From NCBI GenBank assembly GCA_029747585.1, contig JAPEVF010000426.1:1-38718 (forward strand): a stretch of 38,718 nt of DNA. Reading direction: 5' to 3'. This document shows positions 32,766 through 38,718 of this stretch, in pieces. Under the pieces are notes generated by a model that was given only the letters and a program-made list of their open reading frames with translations, was not told the DNA's origin and did no database searches. Made by a program: the position numbers and the translations under genes. Position 1 is the stretch's first letter; every line of letters starts with the position of its first letter. Source of the stretch: Pleurotus djamor. Lineage: Eukaryota > Basidiomycota > Agaricomycetes > Agaricales > Pleurotaceae.

Positions 32766-34294
32766 GTGCGTTGCGGGCATCTCTCATTATCTCTTTGCAT
32801 CTCACTTTGCTTCGAAAGGATCATGCTTGCTCGCGATACTATGCTGCTGAATATTATCGGAAGCATGTATTCAATTCGCGCAGACTCATGGTATCGACTA
32901 TGCCGTTTCATCCGATCGCTCGAGTCTAGAGTACTCCTAAGCTGAGATGGATTCAAGCGACCTGTCATCAAGATACACATTTGGGCAATGCCTCGCCTTC
33001 GTACGGGTTCTAGAGTATCTCGAACGATTTCTCCACAAATTCTGATGCGAGGAAGTTCCGACTCATCTAGAGAACGGTCAACGGGCATCACGGCAAGCCT
33101 TTTCCGTCACGGATATTGACTGGTCTCGTATCTCTAACATCTGTCTTTGTCCTCACCAGGCTACCTCGTAAATCGGTGCTCTCACTCAATGGACACTTCC
33201 TGAGCAGCAGGCCGCTACCTACCCTTCTTCCCCCCAGTGGCGATTCCCGCGCTCAATGTCGCCGTCAATCATCATTCATGCCACCCGGCCTCCCTCATCG
33301 TAGATCTCCCGTCCGTGCAGGGCCGCCATGGACGTTGAACGACCCTGGGCTACTTATACGTCTGAGATTGGAAATAGCCTGAGCGGTGTAAATCGTAATG
33401 GGATTTTCAGGTATGCCTTCTTAACATCTTTATGTCCCCACTCTTCCTCATTCCGTTCTTCGCAAAGGTCGCTCGGATATGATGATCTCCAGCTTTCGAA
33501 CAAGTCGCATACCACATTATCATTCCCGCCACTACCCTCATTCAACAACGGCTCCTCGGGAGCTCACTGCCCTACTCACGATCCAGTTTCGGGTGCCAGT
33601 GCATCTCGTCACCCATATTGAGGGGTGACGGTACCCACTGGTGCTGGCGTGCGTTTTCTGTGGTGCCGTCGGATTCGTGCGCCAGACCCCGGTGCATCTC
33701 AATAGCACCAATTTTGCGAGTATCGTCAGCTCGCACGCGCCACCACAGCTTGTGTGCTTGGATCCAGTCCTTTCGAGAGGACCCATGGCCCGTACGCGTA
33801 GACACGCATCATTTCCTTTTGAAATCGCCTGGCTCCCCTACTCACTCACTGCTTCATTGATGCTACAATTCCCCTGTGACTATTTCTCTTTTTTCCCCGC
33901 TGCCGTTTTCTTTTCTGGGTTCGAGCTATATGCGGTTCCGCACGGACTCTAGGAGGAAGCGAATCTGCGATACATTTCGCTTTTCTTCTCCTGAACTCTC
34001 TATCCCGAGAGCTCCTTAGTCCACTTACTGTACCGCGGCGTTGCAAGTTGTTTATCCTCATCCATAGGCAATAACACGGCTGTATGCCCTCGTCCCCTAT
34101 AAACGTGCTCGGACACGTTCATCAATGCATCAGGTCTCAGCGCTCCAGCGCACAGCCCGTCAACCCACGCTCTGAATTTCCAAGCCTCGAGACCTATATA
34201 AATACAGATAAGCGTCTACTCTACAGCATCTCTCACCTGTTCACTCAACCTCTTCGATCTCACCCCATCGTTCATCGATTACTCCCGATCCGCA
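32766..34294. other. No confident gene
   Basis: Contains a possible continuation exon of the phosphatase pseudogene (a spliced reading after 32817 gives about 38 codons to a TAG at about 32930) that does not match the family C-terminus. Minus-strand frames at 33538-33805 show a stretch HQWVPSPLNMG but no domain. The final 100 bp is the promoter of the next gene, with TATATAAATA at 34195-34204, about 91 bp upstream of its ATG. Confidence 0.4.
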
Positions 34295-36221
34295 ATGCCC
34301 TTCATCAACGATGGCGGTGAAGTCACGATTGAGAACTACAACGATGTTGGGAGGGATCAGAACATCTATAACATCTCTACCACCTCCACCGTCGGGCCAG
34401 TCGCATTCACCGCGTTCTGCTTTGGGAAACCCAGCATTGCTCCCTTCTCCAAGTTCATCGATCTCCTCCTCGAAGCTCAGACAGCTTTCCAAGATATTAC
34501 ACCCTTATTCCCTCATCACCAGCCCATCCAAAAACTTGGGGTCGAGTTATCCTCAGTCCTCAGCAATACGACCCTTGTCGGGCTCTTAGTGGAAAGCATA
34601 CACAAAGAGAGACCCCAGTGGTATTCGCATATGAGCCTCAGATTCTTCCAGACAATAACTTCGCGCGTGGAGAAGTATACAGAAATGATTCAGAAATTTG
34701 TCGGCGACGTTCGCCTCTTCCGTGAAGGCCTTCAATTTACCTCGATTGGTCCCCTCTGGAGACGCGTGTTCTGGTCGATCATGTGGTGCCTGAGCAGCGA
34801 TATCACTCGCATTGTTGAGCAGGCACTTAAGCAGTTCGTGGCATTCCAACGACCACTCAATCTGCTTATAGACGCTCTTGAGTACACCGGGAATTGCTGC
34901 TACCATGACATCATTGTGCTGACNTTTTTTTCATTCCCCAGCAACAATGAAGGACTCTACAAGCGCATCATACCTGCACAATTCGAAGGCATATTTGAAC
35001 AATTCCTTGCCAACAACAGCGAGGTCGTACACCATTTGGCTACCCCCAGAGCAAGACTCAACTTACACCACCATCTTGGTGAAAACCATCACCATCTCGG
35101 CGCTCCGTATCATCCCATTACATACGAAATTAATATATGCCCAGCGTATTTTTCTTCATTGTTGGTGAGCATTTTCCTGAGATGCCAGACCGTATACGAA
35201 GCTGAGTATATATCAGACTCCCCAAAGCCTTGTGGATATGTTGTGTATCCCCCTTGACAAGGTCGATCTTGTCAATGTGTCAAATCATCGTCTTATCACG
35301 GCCGAAAGCTTGGAATTGCTCGCTTCCTCCACATCCAGCATCGAGATCCAGCAAATTTACAAGGCATTCTATATCTCCTCCAAGTCTATGATCAACCAAT
35401 GTCCACGCTGTGCTTCTCCGTGTAATGGCCCTGTCAGTGGGCCCTGGCATGTTTGGTGAGTCTGTTTTCCCTTCAATATCCTCCCATTCATTGTCATTCT
35501 TTTCAGTCCACAATGCTATCTACGTATACGTCACAGAAACCACCAACACGTTGGGTTCGAGACTGGGGCGCTATTTAGAGTCCCTCTTTTCAAAGAGAGC
35601 CAATATGCTGACTGGATTCACATCGACCCCCAATGCTTGCCTCAGCGACTTAGAGTGAGCATTGAACCACATCTAATGGGGNCCCTCCTCCATTTCATGA
35701 GATCTTCGCCGACCGACACTCTGCACATAGACATGGTGCCAAAATCCCTGGTTGGATTACATGTTTTCCCTCTGGAAAATCCACGCCACGACATGATTCC
35801 AAATATCAAGGATTTGACGCTGAATCTGGGGTATGAAACCATCCGACCCACCCATTTGCCAAATGTATCACTTCCCAACCTCGAAAAATTGGTTATCTGG
35901 GGCTCTGGTGACCTGTCCTCCGAGATTATCGTGACTTGGGTCCTGTCCCATCCCTCTATCCGGTCCCTGAATCTTGACGCGGGTTCCGATGGTTTGACTT
36001 TCTCCTCCTTGTTACAGCTACTTCCCGGACTCCCGCTCTTGAGGGACTTGAAGTTTTGGAGGATTCATTCAGACGAAGAATCACATCAACTCTATGACCA
36101 CATCCAAGAAATGAAGCTATTGGGTCACCCAATAGAACAGCTCCAAATATGTCGCGAATACTGTTGTTGTTGGGACAGGCTGCGTACATTGGGGGTGACT
36201 GTGGAACACTATTGGTACTAA
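34295..36221 (+). CDS. NLR-like N-terminus / zinc-ribbon-like / LRR-like fusion protein
   Basis: Three exons, 34295-35164, 35217-35455 and 35507-36221, with 52- and 51-nt introns, give 607 aa. The N-terminus (VGRDQNIYNIS, about 18-28) resembles the GDQNIYN motif at the start of many agaricomycete NLR-like/STAND proteins; a helical block follows (about 45-210, including WRRVFWSIMWCLSSD). Residues about 215-340 may be the ubiquitin-like segment found after such blocks in related proteins, an uncertain match. Four to five cysteines across intron 2 (CPRCASPC and HVCPQC) look like a zinc ribbon. The last 230 residues carry leucine-rich repeats (IPNIKDLTLNLGY, LPNLEKLVIWGS, HPSIRSLNLDAGS, LPLLRDLKFWRIH). 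No NTPase motif is visible. TATA about 91 bp upstream. Two n bases fall in coding sequence (34924, 35682). Confidence 0.72.
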
Positions 36222-37124
36222 TCCTTAGGTGGAGATATGATACCCAATGTCGCGGTCTTGCGGTATGTTAGAGGGGTCCTACGTACATCTAGATGTGGGT
36301 GCGCAATACATGGACTGTATATCGGGAGTGTAAAAGTGCGGCCAATGTAAGATAGTTTCTCCCATCACTTCGTCGCAGAATCACACATCGCTCTGGGGCG
36401 GTAGGGAAGAGCGTCAGTCATTGTCAGAGCATGCGACGACGTGCATATACTCTATCAAGTGGGCCAGCATACGCGAGCACGACGCTTGGTGTATGAGGGT
36501 CCGACGTCCACGACTCGAGTCATCGAATACTTGGTTGAGCAACGTAGAAAAGACTAAATAAGATGCTGAGATAGTGGATCACGACCAACATAGCATGATC
36601 GACTCGGCCTAATCGTCCCGTTTGTGTCCACAGCGAGGTTCGATGTCGCGTCGCCCGAGCATTACATGCCTAAGGCCCAAGAGCTGAGGCAAGTGGAAAT
36701 TAGGCCATCTTCCACACCCGGTAGCCTGATGAGAGTATACCTGACAAACTCCTGGATCGAGACAAGGGAGGGCGAGGTTCTTGAAGGCGATCGCTGTGGG
36801 AGGTATATCGTTAGTCATTGGTATAGAGGTCGAATAGAGCTGACATCACAGACTTACGATTAGACGCATGCCAGAATACCTCCACGATCAACAACATAGC
36901 TGCCAGCCGCTCGAACTCTTGTTCCTCGCCTAACTTGCCTCGAGCTCTGAGTCATCGAGCGCAACTTTCAGCATGAGGACCTGGGGTGCGAATCAAACGC
37001 ACAGGCTTGAATGTAAGGATGGTCGCGAAGCAACAGCGAAAATCGTGCAGGCCAACGCGCGGGATTGGTTACCGAAGCTCCCAATGCAGTCTAGAGTGGG
37101 GACGGGTTAGTTAGGAAACTGAGA
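36222..37124. other. Intergenic, nothing recognised
   Basis: About 900 bp between the NLR-like gene and the right duplicate. Short unsupported frames only (for example 36624-36863, which starts with GTG). Confidence 0.45.
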
Positions 37125-37246
37125 CGGCGTAATACATCTCACCGTACATCCTTCACGTAGAGCTACCCCAGTTAGTCCATTCCATATGAGCACTCGACTC
37201 AGAAATCACAGAAATTCCCTTTACCCATCCGCGGGATCCGTAGCCA

Positions 37247-37433
37247 TCAGGAATACTTCCCAAGGATCGTGTCAGATGACGAATACGTCCAGTAGCGAAG
37301 TCGATGAACTTGCGCTGGGGAAGGCATTAGTACTGATAGTGGCGGGGTGGGTCCTCTATATGAATGGGCACTTACCGATAGATGAGACTGGAAGAGACGA
37401 TGTCACAGGCCGCTCAACATGAACATGGGCCAC
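37247..37433 (-). pseudogene. Small spliced unit of unknown function, right copy
   Basis: Counterpart of 30587-30773. Intron 37375-37333 is 43 nt, as in the left copy, and donor (gtaagt), acceptor (tatcag) and the stop are conserved. The codon matching the left copy's ATG is GTG. On the plus strand an ATG frame of 78 codons (37186-37422) also exists, but it is interrupted by stops in the left copy. Confidence 0.35.
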
Positions 37434-38033
37434 ACATGTGCGTGCGTCTCACCACACCGATGGAAAGAGGCGAAACCCCGGGCCCCAGACATGACAGAGG
37501 GCAGATTATGTGCGTAGGGAGAACCTGATATTAATGGGATGTTAGGAGCATTCAACGGGCTTTACTAGGTTTACTTACGATCAAGGTGCATTCAGAAAGG
37601 CGAGACAAGGCAGAAAAAGCGTAGAGACGCGATTATCTGTCCCGGAAAGCGAACGCCGAACATGCAACGAACATGAACACTGTCGTAAAGATTAGCCAAA
37701 CGAGTTCCATGCGCGAAAAGTCAGACTTGTACTCACCCCGATCCAAAAGCAGCACGCAGCTCTTCTCAGACATAGAGGATTCAAGCAGCAATGTCTCGCT
37801 GATCAAAGGCTGCCATTCCAGCCCAGTAACCTAGAGTAGTGAGGCGCGTCGGTCGTTCTTAAAATGATCGGGAAGGATTGCTACTGCCGCTGAGTGTCGG
37901 AGACGGGTATGGCTCGCTTTATTCGGGGGGATTTTTAGGACAGCTGACGGCGACATAGTAAGCGTAGGGAATAGATGCGCAGATATAGACGACGGGGAAA
38001 AAGAAAGAGCAAGTGAAAAGGACGCGGTCGGTT

Positions 38034-38061
38034 TATAAAGGAATTCGACTTCAGTCACGTG
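38034..38061 (+). promoter_or_regulatory. TATA box plus CACGTG box of the phosphatase gene
   Basis: TATAAAG at 38034 and CACGTG at 38056, about 200 and 180 bp upstream of the predicted start codon at 38237. Same 22-bp spacing as in the left copy. Confidence 0.5.
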
Positions 38062-38236
38062 TAAAGCTCCTGCTTTCATTATGTCAATGATCATTGATTT
38101 AGCGGCCGAAGCGGCGCGTCTGTTGACATTCCACGTCCAAGTTACTCGTAGACAACGACTGCCTGTAAGCTTGCTCCCATGCATTATCTATTTTCCTTTC
38201 TGACACTATCATGGCATCTCAGGATCCTCCCCAACG

Positions 38237-38718
38237 ATGCCTGTGTCAAGAACATACAGGGTCTGTTCCCCTCGCGCTGATCGTCCAGCCATTTCCCCGT
38301 TGATAATACCTCGGATAGGCCGTACCCGGTTTCTTCTTACATGATGATGTGGAAACGACAGTCTCTGAAGCTGTGAGTCTCGTATCTTCTTCCTCCTTCC
38401 AAAATCTGAATTTTGACATACTTAGATCCCCCCAAGTTTCGGTCTTCTGGACACATCGAATGATCGTTGGGAGAGGTTGTTTAAGCAAGTTGAAGAGCTG
38501 AATGAGAAGTCTGATGAGAAGACCGCTTTCAAGCTCTTCTTTCTGGGTAGGCATGGTCAGGGAATCCGTACGTCCATTTCATCCATATGTTGATGTTTCA
38601 TTTCCAGCCCTAAAACGAAAACGTGATAGACAATGTTGCTGAAGCCAAGTATACGACACCCATATGGGAAGGGTGAGCTCAATTCTCTACACACGCAGTC
38701 GCTGCCTTACTGGCTTTT
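38237..38718 (+). CDS. Histidine-phosphatase / phosphoglycerate-mutase superfamily protein, 5' part
   Basis: Start of an apparently intact gene that runs past the window edge. Exons seen: 38237-38260, 38319-38372, 38426-38567 and 38630-38672, with the next donor (gtgagc) at 38673. Introns are 58, 53 and 62 nt. The first exon gives MPVSRTYR, joined to AVPGFF, a start typical of fungal PGAM-like phosphatases. Exon 3 carries IPPSFGLLDTSNDRWE and the catalytic LFFLGRHGQG, whose histidine would be phosphorylated; exon 4 continues HNVAEAKYTTPIWEG. These phosphatases act on various phosphorylated small molecules or proteins; the substrate is not predictable here. A decayed paralogue lies at 32216-32765, and the exon missing from view here would start with the sequence corresponding to its HWA-LNGDDE block. 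Confidence 0.87.

Larger units (their letters stand above)
37125..38063. repeat. Right copy of the direct segmental duplication (empty of the palindrome)
   Basis: Homologous to 30465-32046. It contains the second copy of the small spliced unit and the promoter of the intact phosphatase gene, but no palindromic element. Around the expected insertion point the sequence runs GACGCGGTCGGTTTATAAAG, matching the left copy's GACGCAG before the element and the TATA box after it. Confidence 0.8.

Noticed and set aside
36624..36863. 79-codon plus-strand ORF
   Set aside because: Starts at GTG, has no domain, no splice partners and no promoter signal.

Overview
The window looks like nuclear DNA of an agaricomycete (mushroom-forming basidiomycete). 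The evidence is dense short GT-AG introns (about 40-65 nt), a class I hydrophobin, a DUF6534-type seven-helix membrane protein, F-box/LRR and BTB proteins of the lineage-expanded kind, and a plant-type O-methyltransferase. Scattered n characters (14 seen) suggest a draft or heterozygous assembly. All exon boundaries were inferred by hand from splice signals, frame continuity and family expectation.

Layout. 1-5.2 kb: no convincing gene. 5.7-12.7 kb (minus): an 18-exon gene of about 2041 codons for a Laa1/HEATR5 HEAT-repeat trafficking protein. 13.0-14.2 kb (minus): a protein-kinase-like gene. 14.7-15.25 kb (plus): a small unknown gene. 15.6-15.9 kb (minus): a broken duplicate of the 5' end of the kinase-like gene. 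16.2-17.3 kb (plus): HIS1, ATP phosphoribosyltransferase. 17.3-19.6 kb: decayed or unassigned sequence, including an open frame interrupted by TGA codons. 19.6-21.0 kb (plus): the seven-helix membrane protein. 21.8-23.7 kb (plus): a protein with two BTB-like units. 23.8-25.5 kb (minus): an F-box protein whose first coding exon is only the ATG. 26.4-27.0 kb (minus): a three-exon hydrophobin. 27.8-29.8 kb (plus): a nine-exon O-methyltransferase. 34.3-36.2 kb (plus): an unusual fusion of an NLR-like N-terminus, a CxxC pairs zinc-ribbon-like segment and an LRR-like tail.

The most interesting part is 30.5-38.7 kb. A segment is present twice in direct orientation, about 6.0-6.7 kb apart. Each copy holds a small spliced minus-strand unit, a promoter with a TATA box and a CACGTG box at identical spacing, and a histidine-phosphatase (phosphoglycerate-mutase superfamily) gene. 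The right copy has open, well-spliced 5' exons with the RHG catalytic motif and runs off the window. The left copy is a pseudogene: its catalytic exons are gone, it has a TAG in frame and a frameshift. A 673-bp, almost perfect palindrome (284-bp arms with one mismatch, 105-bp loop) sits just upstream of the left TATA box. Each arm carries a tRNA-like A-box/B-box pair pointing into the loop. The right copy preserves what looks like the empty insertion site.

Functionally the window mixes housekeeping genes (LAA1, HIS1) with lineage-specific accessory genes. The hydrophobin and the methyltransferase are divergent neighbours and could share regulation, but nothing in the window forms an obvious biosynthetic cluster.
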